From NCBI GenBank assembly GCA_017504945.1, contig JAFVQJ010000005.1:1-64000 (forward strand): 64,000 bases of DNA. The letters are read 5' to 3'. The position numbers were made by a program, and so were the translations under genes. Source of the DNA: Clostridia bacterium (lineage in GTDB: Bacteria; Bacillota; Clostridia; Oscillospirales; RGIG5299). Every line of letters starts with the position of its first letter. The first letter of the stretch is position 1. The notes under the pieces were generated by a model that had not been told where the DNA came from, made no database searches, and saw only the letters and a program-made list of their open reading frames with translations. Shown here piece by piece: positions 41,583-50,351 of this stretch.

Positions 41583-43064
41583 ATGAAGATCATTTTTTCA
41601 GGTGCCGCAAGAGAGGTCACGGGCAGCTGCCATCTTATCGAGGCAGCGGGACATAAAATTATGATAGACTGCGGCATGGAGCAGGGTGAGGATCAATTTG
41701 AAAATCAGCGTTTGGAGGCACATCCCAACCAAATCGACTGCGTGCTTCTAACTCACGCACACATTGACCATTCGGGAAATCTGCCGTTGCTCACGAAATA
41801 CGGATTTCGCGGAAAAATAATTTCTACACGCGCCACCGCAAAGCTCTGTTCTATAATGCTTCGCGACAGTGCGCATATCCAGACCTTTGAGGCAGAATGG
41901 AAGAACAGAAAGGCAAAAAGAAACGGCGACGGTGAAATAAAGCCTCTTTACGATATGAATGATGCCGAGGATGCGATCAAGCTCTTCGAAACGGTTGAAT
42001 ACAACACCGTTGTTGAGCTTTTTGACGGCATTAAAATAAGATATACAGATGCGGGTCATTTACTCGGTTCTGCAATAATCGAGATCTTTATTACAGAGGA
42101 CGGCAAGGATAGAAAGATCGTTTTTACGGGCGACCTCGGAAATACCGATCAGCCGCTTTTAAACGATCCGAGCCGCGTTGCCGATGCCGACTATCTCGTT
42201 ATTGAATCGACCTACGGCACACGTCTTCACGACAAGCCGATAGACTCCGTTACTGCGCTTGCCGCGATCATTGAGCGCACCTTTGACAGAGGCGGAAACG
42301 TCGTTATTCCCTCCTTTGCCGTTGGCAGAACACAGGAGATACTCTATTTTATAAGAAAGATAAAGGAGCAAAAGCTCGTTAGAAATCACGGTGATTTCCC
42401 CGTTTACGTTGACAGTCCGCTCGCGGCGGAGGCAACCAACATCTACGGCCCCGATTTTTCTGATTTCTACGACAAAGAGGCTTACGAGCTTGTCAGCAGG
42501 GGAATAAATCCCATTGGTTTTTCAAACCTTCACATTTCTGTAACGAGTGACGATTCAAAGCTTATCAACGCCGACGTTGAGCCGAAGGTGATTATTTCGG
42601 CAAGCGGTATGTGCGAGGCAGGAAGAATCAGACACCATTTGAAGCACAATCTGTGGAGGAGCGAATCGACCGTTTTGTTTGTAGGCTATCAGGGAGTGGG
42701 AACGCTTGGCAGAGCGCTCGTTGACGGTATTTCAAAGGTAAAGCTCTTTGGAGAAGAAATTGCCGTGAAAGCGGAAATTGCGGTTTTACCCGGAACCTCT
42801 TCGCACGCCGACAAAAAAGGTCTTATCAGCTTTGTAAACGCCTTTAAGAGTAAGCCGCGTATTTTCGCCGTCCACGGTGACGAGGCGTCTTGTGTTGCAA
42901 TGACGGAGGAATTTATTTCCTTGGGGCTTGTTGCAAGTGCTCCTTATTCAGGAGAGGAATACGACCTTATCAGCGGCAGCAAGCTTAAAGAGGGCGAAAC
43001 GAGAAGATGTAAGAAGTCAACAGCCCTTCTTAAAGCCCAAGAAGCTAAATCCCCTCTTTGTTAA
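41583..43064 (+). CDS. Beta-CASP metallo-beta-lactamase RNase, frameshifted near the 3' end
   Basis: A 493-residue product. Metal motif 2 is 'LLTHAHIDHSGNLPLL'; 'FSGAAREVTGSCHLIEAAG' opens the fold; 'TDAGHLLGSAIIEI', 'VFTGDLGNTDQPLL' and 'VIESTYGTRLHDK' are the next motifs; beta-CASP 'VVIPSFAVGRTQEILYFI' and RMMBL 'ISASGMCEAGRIRHHLKHNL', 'PGTSSHADKKGL' complete it. It is predicted to cut or trim RNA. The frame stops at 43064 after 'AKSPLC', while the family C-terminus continues in the +1 frame (43051-43185). Confidence 0.92.
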   Translation: MKIIFSGAAREVTGSCHLIEAAGHKIMIDCGMEQGEDQFENQRLEAHPNQIDCVLLTHAHIDHSGNLPLLTKYGFRGKIISTRATAKLCSIMLRDSAHIQTFEAEWKNRKAKRNGDGEIKPLYDMNDAEDAIKLFETVEYNTVVELFDGIKIRYTDAGHLLGSAIIEIFITEDGKDRKIVFTGDLGNTDQPLLNDPSRVADADYLVIESTYGTRLHDKPIDSVTALAAIIERTFDRGGNVVIPSFAVGRTQEILYFIRKIKEQKLVRNHGDFPVYVDSPLAAEATNIYGPDFSDFYDKEAYELVSRGINPIGFSNLHISVTSDDSKLINADVEPKVIISASGMCEAGRIRHHLKHNLWRSESTVLFVGYQGVGTLGRALVDGISKVKLFGEEIAVKAEIAVLPGTSSHADKKGLISFVNAFKSKPRIFAVHGDEASCVAMTEEFISLGLVASAPYSGEEYDLISGSKLKEGETRRCKKSTALLKAQEAKSPLC

Positions 43065-43185
43065 GCTTCAAAAAACTGCTGCTCGTCTTATGGCAATAAT
43101 TGCAAAGAGCGAAGGAATTCCCAACAAGGAGCTTCGCCAATTCGAAAACGAATTGGATACGATATGTAACAAATTTGAAAGATAA
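43051..43185 (+). other. Out-of-frame C-terminus of the beta-CASP RNase
   Basis: In the +1 frame the sequence reads 'PLFVKLQKTAARLMAIIAKS' then 'EGIPNKELRQFENELDTICN', a helical tail expected at the end of this RNase family. Joining it would give about 533 residues. The switch lies in TCCCCTCTTTG (43050-43060). A sequencing indel, a real mutation or a programmed +1 shift are all possible. Confidence 0.75.
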
Positions 43186-43224
43186 AAAACAGCCGTGAAG
43201 TTAAAAACTTCACGGCTGTTTTTT
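43184..43224. terminator. Bidirectional terminator
   Basis: 19-bp stem around AACAGCCGTGAAGTT/AACTTCACGGCTGTT, AAA loop, flanked by A and T runs. Confidence 0.95.
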
Positions 43225-43474
43225 AAATGCTTCCCGTGTGAAAGTTTTCGTATTTTTCAACACGTCTGCCTTCATTCTCGTCGAGCGAATAGAAGAGCAA
43301 GGAAATGCACCATACACCCGAAATACCTACTAGGGTGTATATTATTCTTGCAATAAATCCGAGATTTCCGCTAAACAGCCATTCAACGAGATTGAAGTTG
43401 AAGAGTCCTACCATGCCCCAGACGAGCGCACCGATTATTACGAGCGCAAGGGCGATCTTGTTGATTACTCTCAT
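43223..43474 (-). CDS. DUF378 small membrane protein
   Basis: An 83-residue protein with two helices. 'MRVINKIALALVIIGALVWG' and 'VGLFNFNLVEWLF' then 'ARIIYTLVGISGVWCISLLF' match DUF378 (YuzA type). The C-terminal tail is charged. Function unknown; lies 43 bases after spmB on the same strand and may be co-transcribed. Confidence 0.88.
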   Translation of the reverse strand: MRVINKIALALVIIGALVWGMVGLFNFNLVEWLFSGNLGFIARIIYTLVGISGVWCISLLFYSLDENEGRRVEKYENFHTGSI

Positions 43475-43517
43475 TCAAACAACTCCTTTACGGTTATTCT
43501 TTGCCAAACCGCTCTAT

Positions 43518-44030
43518 TTATGCAAAGAAATTGTTTACCGCCATTACGCTGAAGATAACTGCCGCGGCGTCAGCCGTAAGTGCCGCTGTAATTATTTTCC
43601 ACATACCCTTTACCCTTCTCCCTTGGGTATAGACCGAAACGGTGTAAAAGGTGGTTTCCGTTGAAGTGGTCATTATTGCCGCCATAAGTCCGATGTTGCT
43701 GTCGGCTCCGTATTGCGATATAAGATCGCTCATATAGGCGATCGAGCCGCCTCCCGAAAAGGGTCTTAATATCGCAAGCGGCAGTAGCTCTGCAGGCATT
43801 TTGATGATATTACATATCGGCGACAACGCCCTTGAAAGCAGCTCTACCGCACCGCTTGCCATAAAGAACGATGTTGCCGATATTACAATTATCAGCGTTG
43901 GTAATATTCTCATCACGGTTTTTATTCCGTCGCTTGCACCGTCGGCAAAGTCGGACATAACTCCTCTGCCCTTTATTTTTCCCATTATGAGAATTATTGC
44001 CGTAATTATCGGCACTATAAGATTCAGCAT
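43518..44030 (-). CDS. spmB: Spore maturation protein B
   Basis: A 170-residue membrane protein with the Gate (nucleoside-transporter-gate) fold: 'IKTVMRILPTLIIVISATSF', 'PICNIIKMPAELLPLAILRP' and 'FSGGGSIAYMSDLISQYGAD'; 'AIMTTSTETTFYTVSVYTQG' is the SpmB signature. SpmA and SpmB are needed for full dehydration of the spore core. The start overlaps the end of spmA by 7 bases. Confidence 0.95.
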   Translation of the reverse strand: MLNLIVPIITAIILIMGKIKGRGVMSDFADGASDGIKTVMRILPTLIIVISATSFFMASGAVELLSRALSPICNIIKMPAELLPLAILRPFSGGGSIAYMSDLISQYGADSNIGLMAAIMTTSTETTFYTVSVYTQGRRVKGMWKIITAALTADAAAVIFSVMAVNNFFA

Positions 44031-44602
44031 TTTTCTTTTTTTCCTTGTATCTTACTTAAAAGGAAAAATACCGAAAGACCGACAATGAGAGACAGCGCCG
44101 AAACTGTCCACACCGAAAAAATGATAGAGAACGGCTCGCTTGCTCCGTTTGCCGCACGGACAGCCGCTACCGTTATGGGAAAAAGCTGGAGTGAGGCGGT
44201 ATTAAAGAGCATAAAATAGCCAAACTCCCTATAATTTTTTCCGTTTAATAATTTGTCGGAGGCGGCAATGCCGGAGGGAGTTGCCGCATTGCCGAGTCCA
44301 AGTAAATTAGCCGATATATTTTGGGATATTTTGTCTGCCGTATCCTCATCTTTTGATGCTCTTTTGAAAAAAAGCTTTAATACGGGGCTTAATATACGCT
44401 TCAGCTTTTGCGTCAAGTTACTTCTTTCCGCCACCTTCAGCAAGCCCGACCAGAGTATTATAAGTCCCGATATCGAGATAACGAGCTCTACTGCTCTTTC
44501 GGCTCCTCCCAAAAACGCCGACGCCGCCTCGGCGGAGCTTCCGTTTAATATTGCCGTTACGGTTGAAATAATAATGAGTGAAATTATCAGCGCTTCAAGC
44601 AT
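44024..44602 (-). CDS. spmA: Spore maturation protein A
   Basis: A 192-residue membrane protein, the SpmB partner, with 'GGAERAVELVISISGLIILW', 'SGLLKVAERSNLTQKL', and 'NISANLLGLGNAATPSGIAA', a strong SpmA signature. First gene of spmA-spmB. SD AAAGGGG. A possible SigE-like element (minus strand TACATATA, 14 bases, CATATTTA, about 50 bases upstream) would fit mother-cell expression but is weak. Confidence 0.95.
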   Translation of the reverse strand: MLEALIISLIIISTVTAILNGSSAEAASAFLGGAERAVELVISISGLIILWSGLLKVAERSNLTQKLKRILSPVLKLFFKRASKDEDTADKISQNISANLLGLGNAATPSGIAASDKLLNGKNYREFGYFMLFNTASLQLFPITVAAVRAANGASEPFSIIFSVWTVSALSLIVGLSVFFLLSKIQGKKEKC

Positions 44603-44692
44603 ATTTTTTGCCCCTTTCTTACTATTAAATATGCCGACAGCGCTTTTTATATGTAATTAAAATGAAAATGCCGTGAATTATTGTTCTTTGTC

Positions 44693-44721
44693 TTGATAAT
44701 TTGTATTTAATTTGTTATAAT
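44693..44721 (+). promoter_or_regulatory. Sortase gene promoter
   Basis: TTGATA (44693-44698), 17 bases, TATAAT (44716-44721). Confidence 0.8.
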
Positions 44722-44753
44722 ACTATATATATTTAAATGAGGAGGCATCTTTA

Positions 44754-45815
44754 ATGAGCAATGAAAAAAAAATATTGGCAAAGCGCTTCTTTTTGGATGC
44801 GATCCTTTGCGTTTTTATCTTCGTCTTTTTAATAAACGGCTATAAGCTTCTCGGTTGGGCTTATGACAATTATGAAACGGACCGCATAATCGAGGATATC
44901 TACGGCGACAACGGCAATAACAGCAATAACGGTCAGGTAATTATTAAGCCAAATCCTCCCACAGTTTCTTCGCAGCCGAGCGATTCGTCTGTAACAAGCT
45001 CCGACACTACCGATGCTTCTACAGAAAGCTCGCAGACCTCGTCGCTCAGCGATTACGAAATAATTTATCAAACGATGTATAAAGACCTCACAAGTCTTAA
45101 GGCGAAAAACAAGGATACGAAGGGCTGGATAAAGGTTGCGGGACTTCCAAAGCTCGACTATCCCTTCGTTCAGCACAAAAAGAACAATCAGTATTATCTG
45201 CTTTACGATTTTAACAAAAAGCGTAACGATGCAGGCTGGGTTTTTGCTCACACCGAGGTAAATTTCGAGCATCCCAACCCCAATAATATGTTTACGGGAC
45301 ACGCCCGTCTTGACGGCTCTATGTTCGGTTCTCTTCGCAACATATTCAAAAAGAGCTGGTACAGTAATTCGAGCAATCACTACGTTTTTATCACCACGGA
45401 AACCGACGAGCTTGTTTTTCAGATCTTTTCAGCCTATCACACCGATATTTACAGCGGTTATGACAGGCAGATATTTACCTATGAAAAGCAGTTTGACAAT
45501 TGGGTAAAGAACGTTGTTCAGAGCAACGAGGTCGCGGCGCTTGATTACGGTGCCACCACCGAGGACATTATTATAACTCTCAACACCTGTAACGGCGCCT
45601 TCGGAACGATAGAAAGGATCGCAGTTCACGCAAAGCTCGTATATTCCAAAAACGACCCCACCCTTGAGAGCTATAAATATGAATTTAAAGAGCTTCCCGA
45701 TTACAGCTCGTGGCCGAGCTTGCCAACCCCCTCTTTCCCCACGATAAGCACTCCGAATGAGGAAGCAGCCTCGTCTGACGTGGCTGACAGCTCGTCGAAT
45801 ACCGCTTCGGTATAA
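44754..45815 (+). CDS. srtB: Class B sortase with long linker and C-terminal tail
   Basis: A 353-residue membrane-anchored transpeptidase. A signal-anchor helix (13-35) is followed by a Ser/Thr linker (65-100) and a class B sortase domain: catalytic His183 in 'MFTGHARLDGSMFGSL', Cys279 in 'IITLNTCNGAFG' and Arg288 in 'TIERIAVHA'. It attaches surface proteins to peptidoglycan. Unusual: about 40 residues of Ser/Pro/Thr-rich tail follow the domain. No obvious sortase B substrate was seen in the window. SD GGAGG. Confidence 0.93.
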   Translation: MSNEKKILAKRFFLDAILCVFIFVFLINGYKLLGWAYDNYETDRIIEDIYGDNGNNSNNGQVIIKPNPPTVSSQPSDSSVTSSDTTDASTESSQTSSLSDYEIIYQTMYKDLTSLKAKNKDTKGWIKVAGLPKLDYPFVQHKKNNQYYLLYDFNKKRNDAGWVFAHTEVNFEHPNPNNMFTGHARLDGSMFGSLRNIFKKSWYSNSSNHYVFITTETDELVFQIFSAYHTDIYSGYDRQIFTYEKQFDNWVKNVVQSNEVAALDYGATTEDIIITLNTCNGAFGTIERIAVHAKLVYSKNDPTLESYKYEFKELPDYSSWPSLPTPSFPTISTPNEEAASSDVADSSSNTASV

Positions 45816-45829
45816 ATGAGGTAAATATT

Positions 45830-46048
45830 ATGAAATTTTTAGCACTTGCTTTAACTGCGGTATCGGTAGTTTTGATGATAGTTTTTTTCAAGCTCTCTGC
45901 CGCAATAAACAGAATGAGAAGTAATGCAAATCTCGGCGATGCAGAAAGAGCCGCAATTTACAAAAAGATCACGGCTCTCGTTTTGGTAGGCATTGGCATT
46001 GCTGTCTGCTCTGCTACCTCGGTATTGCTTTTGCTTCCGCAGGGCTGA
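45830..46048 (+). CDS. Small two-helix membrane protein
   Basis: A 72-residue protein, two hydrophobic helices (3-22 and 47-68) joined by a charged loop 'NRMRSNANLGDAERAAIYKK'. 14 bases after the sortase with an appropriate SD (GAGGT), so likely co-transcribed. Its TGA abuts the convergent spoVAD stop. No family recognised. Confidence 0.7.
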   Translation: MKFLALALTAVSVVLMIVFFKLSAAINRMRSNANLGDAERAAIYKKITALVLVGIGIAVCSATSVLLLLPQG

Positions 46049-47065
46049 TCATTCGCAAGACAGCTCAACCAAATGGGCAATCGATGCAATTGATTCCTTT
46101 TGAAGAAGCATCATGGGTGACATAAGTGCTCCCGTGCCTATAAATAACGCTCTTTTTATCCTTCCCGATATCATTTCGGGAAGGATTTTTGCGCACAAAA
46201 CGGTTGCCGAGCAGCCGCAACCCGAGCCGCCCGAATGAACGTCCTGACCGTTCATATCGTAGATAAGAAGTCCGCAGTCGGTATAGCTTTCACCAAGCTC
46301 GATTCCCTCTCTTAAAAACAGGTCGCGCGCAATGTCGGAGCCTATTTTCCCCAAATCTCCCGACAGAATGACATCGAAATCATCAGGCTTGGTATTTGTA
46401 TCCTTAAAATAGTTATAGAGTGTATCAAAAAATGCAGGAGCCATTGCCGCACCCATATTATTGGCGTCGGTTATTTGCAGATCGACTATTTTTCCAACGG
46501 TGGCACGCTTAACGCTTATCGGATAGCTTCCCTTTTTATTCGAAAGAGTTACGGCACCGCTTCCGGTTACCGTCCATTGTGCAGAGGGCGGACGCTGTCC
46601 GCCGTATTCGAGCGGAAAACGAAACTGACGTTCTGCCGTGCAAAAATGAGATGATGCCGCAGACACCGTGTTATTTGCAAATCCGCCGTCGATCAGCATT
46701 GAGGCGAGCGCCATTCCCTCCGCCATAGTAGCACAGGCGTTAAACAGACCTATAAAAGCAAGCCCCAATTCTCGCATACAGTAGGACGTTGCTGTGCATT
46801 GATTTAAAAGATCTCCGCCAAGAGATAGCTCGAATTCGCTTTTATCAAGACCGCTTCGCTCCATTGCGTATTTTATTGCCATTGACATAAATTCCGTTTC
46901 GGCAAGCTCGTAGCTTGGCTTGCCTGCAAAATCGTCGTTTGTTTTGAAGTCAAACAGCTTACCGAGCGGTCCGCGCGCTTCCTTTGAGCCTACGGCAGAG
47001 CCAAATCCGGTTATATAGACGGGCGACGAAAATTCCACCGTTCTTTTTCCTACTCTTTTTGTCAT
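46049..47065 (-). CDS. spoVAD: Stage V sporulation protein AD
   Basis: A 338-residue thiolase-fold protein. 'VYITGFGSAVGSKEARGPLG', 'MSMAIKYAMERSGL', 'CMRELGLAFIGLFNACATMA' and 'SSHFCTAERQFRFPLEYGGQ' match SpoVAD throughout, ending 'FIGTGALMSPMMLLQKESIA'. SpoVAD binds dipicolinic acid and helps load it into the spore. Usually in a spoVAC-D-E set; here it stands alone, with spoVAC about 5 kb away and no spoVAE seen. Confidence 0.96.
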   Translation of the reverse strand: MTKRVGKRTVEFSSPVYITGFGSAVGSKEARGPLGKLFDFKTNDDFAGKPSYELAETEFMSMAIKYAMERSGLDKSEFELSLGGDLLNQCTATSYCMRELGLAFIGLFNACATMAEGMALASMLIDGGFANNTVSAASSHFCTAERQFRFPLEYGGQRPPSAQWTVTGSGAVTLSNKKGSYPISVKRATVGKIVDLQITDANNMGAAMAPAFFDTLYNYFKDTNTKPDDFDVILSGDLGKIGSDIARDLFLREGIELGESYTDCGLLIYDMNGQDVHSGGSGCGCSATVLCAKILPEMISGRIKRALFIGTGALMSPMMLLQKESIASIAHLVELSCE

Positions 47066-47151
47066 TTTTTCATCCTCTTTTCTACTATTATTTTGACTTT
47101 AATAAATAAAAATATTCTATTAAAAAATAATAATTATTTTCATTTTTGTGA

Positions 47152-47180
47152 TTGACAAATTTTATTTTGTATTGTATAAT
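47152..47180 (+). promoter_or_regulatory. pflBA promoter
   Basis: TTGACA (47152-47157), exactly 17 bases, TATAAT (47175-47180); the riboswitch begins about 10 bases later. Confidence 0.92.
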
Positions 47181-47190
47181 ATATACAAGG

Positions 47191-47289
47191 TTTACACGAC
47201 TGACGGAGCCAGCAGATAACTGCGATGGAGTGTAAATGATAAACAGCCGACCGTCTGGGCAAATCGGAGTAATACCGGTTTGCCTTTTT
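47191..47289 (+). promoter_or_regulatory. ZTP (pfl-motif) riboswitch with terminator
   Basis: P1 pairs TTTACAC (47191-47197) with GTGTAAA (47230-47236). The conserved GACTGACGG segment and the pfl hallmark CCGACCGTCTGGGC (47247-47260) are present. The expression platform is a 10-bp terminator (47258-47267 with 47275-47284) followed by TTTTT, sharing GGGC with the aptamer. ZTP or ZMP binding, which signals 10-formyl-THF shortage, should prevent termination and allow pflB expression. Confidence 0.95.
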
Positions 47290-47313
47290 ATATTCACCAC
47301 GGAGGTAAAAGCA

Positions 47314-49545
47314 ATGGAACACAAAAATTGGAACGGTTTTGTAAAAAACACATGGCAGGATGAGATCAACGTAAGAGATTTCATTCAGTCTAACTATACA
47401 GAATATCTCGGTGACAGCAGCTTTCTTTCGGGAGCTACCGAGCGTACCGACGCTCTAATGGAAAAGGTGCGCGCACTTTTTGCAGAGGAGAGAAAGCGCG
47501 GCGGTGTTTTGGATATTGATACCGAAACGGTATCGTCGCTTACCGCATATGCACCCGGATATATTGATAAAGACAATGAAATAATCGTGGGCATGCAGAC
47601 CGACAGCCCCTTAAGGCGCGGTGTTAACCCTTTTGGCGGCATAAGAATGGCGCGTCAGGCATGCGAGGCGTACGGCTATAAGCTGAGCGACAAGATCGAA
47701 AAAGAATTTGAATTCCGCACCACACACAACGACGGCGTTTTCCGCGCCTACACCGACGAGATGCGCGCCGCAAGAAAGAGTCACGTTATTACCGGTCTTC
47801 CCGACGCCTACGGCAGAGGAAGAATTATAGGCGACTACCGCAGAGTTGCTCTCTACGGTGTTGACAGACTTATTGAAGAAAAGAAGAAAGATAAGAAAAA
47901 CCTCGCAAACGGCGATTTCAGCGAGGAAACGGTTCGCCTCAGCGAAGAGCTCCATAAGCAAATATCCTTCCTCGGTTATTTAAAGGAAATGGCGGCAATG
48001 TACGGCTTTGACATAAGCGAGCCCGCTTCAAATGCGCGCGAGGCTATTCAGTGGACCTATTTTGCCTACCTCGGCGCAATAAAGGAGCAAAACGGTGCCG
48101 CAATGTCGCTTGGCAGAGTTTCCACCTTCTTCGATATTTATTTTGAGCGAGATATCAAAGCGGGAATCCTCACCGAAGAGGGCGCACAGGAGCTTATGGA
48201 CGATTTCGTTATCAAGCTCCGTATTGCAAGACATCTTCGCACTCCCGAATACAACGAGTTATTCGGTGGCGACCCCATGTGGATAACCGAGGCTGTCGGC
48301 GGAATGGGCAAGGACGGCAGAACGCTCGTTACCAAAAGCAGCTTCCGTATGCTGAACACGCTTTATACTCTCGGTTCTTCTCCCGAGCCCAACATTACTA
48401 TTCTCTGGTCGACCTCTCTCCCCGAGAATTTCAAGAGATTTTGCGCAAAGGTCTCGGCAGATACCGACTCTATTCAGTATGAAAACGATGACGTTATGCG
48501 TCCCCTTCACGGCGACGATTACGCTATCGCCTGCTGCGTTTCCGCAATGGAGATAGGCAAGCAGATGCAGTTCTTCGGAGCACGTTGCAATCTTGCAAAG
48601 CTTCTCCTTATTGCTCTTAACGGCGGATACGACACCTCGAGCGGAATTCATATAGGTCCGCAAATGGAGGTAATTAACGGCGATACTCTTGATTACTACG
48701 TCGTAATTGAACGTTTTAACGTATATATCAACTGGCTTGCCCGCCTTTACGTAAATACCATGAACGTTATCCACTTTATGCACGATAAGTATGCCTACGA
48801 GAAAACTCAGATGGCTCTTCACGATACCAACGTAACGCGTTTTATGGCGTTTGGTATTGCAGGTCTTTCCGTTGTTGCCGACTCGCTTTCGGCAATCAAA
48901 TTTGCCGCAGTTCATCCCATTAAGAACGATGAGGGCTTTATCACCGAGTTTGACACTGTTGGTGATTTTCCCAAATACGGCAACGATGATGACAGGGTTG
49001 ACTTTATGGCAAGAGATATAGCTCACACCTTTATCAGTGAGCTCAGAAAGACTCCCACTTACAGAAATGCCATTCACACTCTCTCGGTGCTCACAATAAC
49101 CTCAAACGTTGCATACGGTAAGCACACCGCTGCAACGCCCGACGGCAGAAAGAACGCCGAACCCTTTGCTCCCGGTGCAAATCCGATGCATAACCGCGAG
49201 GAAAACGGTGCTCTTGCATCGCTTAACTCCGTTTCGAAAATTTGCTATGCCGATTGCCGCGACGGAATATCCAACACCTTCTCGATCACTCCCGACGCTC
49301 TCGGAAAGAATGAGGATGAGCGCATTTCCAATCTCGTTACCGTACTCGACGGCTATTTCTCAAGAAAAGCTCATCACTTAAACGTTAACGTTCTTAACCG
49401 TGAAACACTTATTAAGGCGTATGAGAATCCCGACGATTACCCCAATCTCACCATAAGAGTTTCGGGCTATGCAGTTAACTTCAACAAGCTTTCGCGTGAG
49501 CAGCAGCGTGAGGTAATCAGCCGCACCTTCCACGAAAGAGTTTGA
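47314..49545 (+). CDS. pflB: Formate C-acetyltransferase (pyruvate formate-lyase)
   Basis: A 743-residue glycyl-radical enzyme converting pyruvate and CoA to formate and acetyl-CoA. The catalytic pair is Cys407-Cys408 in '[20 protein letters not shown]', and the radical glycine is Gly718 in '[11 protein letters not shown]'. '[20 protein letters not shown]' and 'GGVLDIDT' are typical of the N-terminus. Full length. Start 47314 follows GGAGG. Strict anaerobic metabolism is implied. Formate feeds 10-formyl-THF, which fits ZTP control. pflA follows at once. Confidence 0.97.
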   Translation: MEHKNWNGFVKNTWQDEINVRDFIQSNYTEYLGDSSFLSGATERTDALMEKVRALFAEERKRGGVLDIDTETVSSLTAYAPGYIDKDNEIIVGMQTDSPLRRGVNPFGGIRMARQACEAYGYKLSDKIEKEFEFRTTHNDGVFRAYTDEMRAARKSHVITGLPDAYGRGRIIGDYRRVALYGVDRLIEEKKKDKKNLANGDFSEETVRLSEELHKQISFLGYLKEMAAMYGFDISEPASNAREAIQWTYFAYLGAIKEQNGAAMSLGRVSTFFDIYFERDIKAGILTEEGAQELMDDFVIKLRIARHLRTPEYNELFGGDPMWITEAVGGMGKDGRTLVTKSSFRMLNTLYTLGSSPEPNITILWSTSLPENFKRFCAKVSADTDSIQYENDDVMRPLHGDDYAIACCVSAMEIGKQMQFFGARCNLAKLLLIALNGGYDTSSGIHIGPQMEVINGDTLDYYVVIERFNVYINWLARLYVNTMNVIHFMHDKYAYEKTQMALHDTNVTRFMAFGIAGLSVVADSLSAIKFAAVHPIKNDEGFITEFDTVGDFPKYGNDDDRVDFMARDIAHTFISELRKTPTYRNAIHTLSVLTITSNVAYGKHTAATPDGRKNAEPFAPGANPMHNREENGALASLNSVSKICYADCRDGISNTFSITPDALGKNEDERISNLVTVLDGYFSRKAHHLNVNVLNRETLIKAYENPDDYPNLTIRVSGYAVNFNKLSREQQREVISRTFHERV

Positions 49546-49550
49546 GCGTT

Positions 49551-50255
49551 ATGATAAGCGGAAGAATCCACTCCTTTCAAAGTCTTGGCACCGTCGACGG
49601 TCCCGGAGTGCGCTTTGTGGTCTTCTTTCAGGGCTGCAATCTGCGTTGTAAGTGCTGCCACAATCCCGACAGCTGGGATTGTAACGGCGGTGAGCTTTAC
49701 AGTGCCGACGAGGTCGTGGCAAAGGCTTTAAGATTTAAAGGCTATTTCGGCGACAAGGGCGGAATTACCCTTTCGGGCGGCGAGCCGCTTTTGCAGTCGG
49801 ATTTCGCAGCCGAGATCTTCAGGCTTTGCAAAAAGGAAGGAATAAACACCTGCCTCGATACGTCGGGAAGCATTTTAAACGATTCCGTTAAAGAGCTTTT
49901 AAGTGTTTGCGACAGAGTTTTGCTCGATATTAAATATACCGACAGCGAAAGCTACAGGCAAAACGTCGGTTGCGAGCTTGAAGCGGTGATAGAATTTCTC
50001 GATTATCTCAATGCGAAAAAAATTCCCGTTACTGTGCGTCAGGTAATAATTCCCACAGTGAACGACAGCAGAGAAAATATTTTGAAGCTGAAAGAGATAG
50101 TTTCTGCGCGTCCCGTTGTTGATAAGATCGAGCTTTTGCCCTTCAGAAAGATCTGTCAGGTAAAATACGATAATATGTCGATACCCTTCCCTTTCGGATC
50201 TCTGCCCGAGCCAGATGCAAAGATGATGGCTGAATTGAACGAAATCATAAAATAA
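49551..50255 (+). CDS. pflA: Pyruvate formate-lyase activating enzyme
   Basis: A 234-residue radical SAM enzyme that creates the glycyl radical on PflB. Cluster cysteines are Cys29, Cys33 and Cys36 in 'FFQGCNLRCKCCHNPDSW'; 'GGITLSGGEPLLQ', 'CLDTSGSI' and 'VLLDIKYTDSESYRQNVG' are PflA landmarks. The ATG at 49551 lies 5 bases after the pflB stop, with a weak GAAAGAG SD, suggesting coupling to pflB. Confidence 0.96.
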   Translation: MISGRIHSFQSLGTVDGPGVRFVVFFQGCNLRCKCCHNPDSWDCNGGELYSADEVVAKALRFKGYFGDKGGITLSGGEPLLQSDFAAEIFRLCKKEGINTCLDTSGSILNDSVKELLSVCDRVLLDIKYTDSESYRQNVGCELEAVIEFLDYLNAKKIPVTVRQVIIPTVNDSRENILKLKEIVSARPVVDKIELLPFRKICQVKYDNMSIPFPFGSLPEPDAKMMAELNEIIK

Positions 50256-50262
50256 ATTAGAG

Positions 50263-50287
50263 GCTCTGCTTTTGCAGGGCTTTTATT
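50263..50287 (+). terminator. Terminator after pflA
   Basis: 7-bp stem GCTCTGC/GCAGGGC (one G-U pair), TTTT loop, then TTTTATTT. Confidence 0.8.
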
Positions 50288-50351
50288 TACAATTTGTTGA
50301 TTTACTCACTGTCTTTTTTGTGTTATAATTAAATATAGGAGATGAATTTAT

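Noticed and set aside
48259-49077. 272-residue open frame antisense to pflB
   Set aside because: It is a mirror of the pflB coding sequence; no SD, no recognisable motif, and the sense gene is certain.
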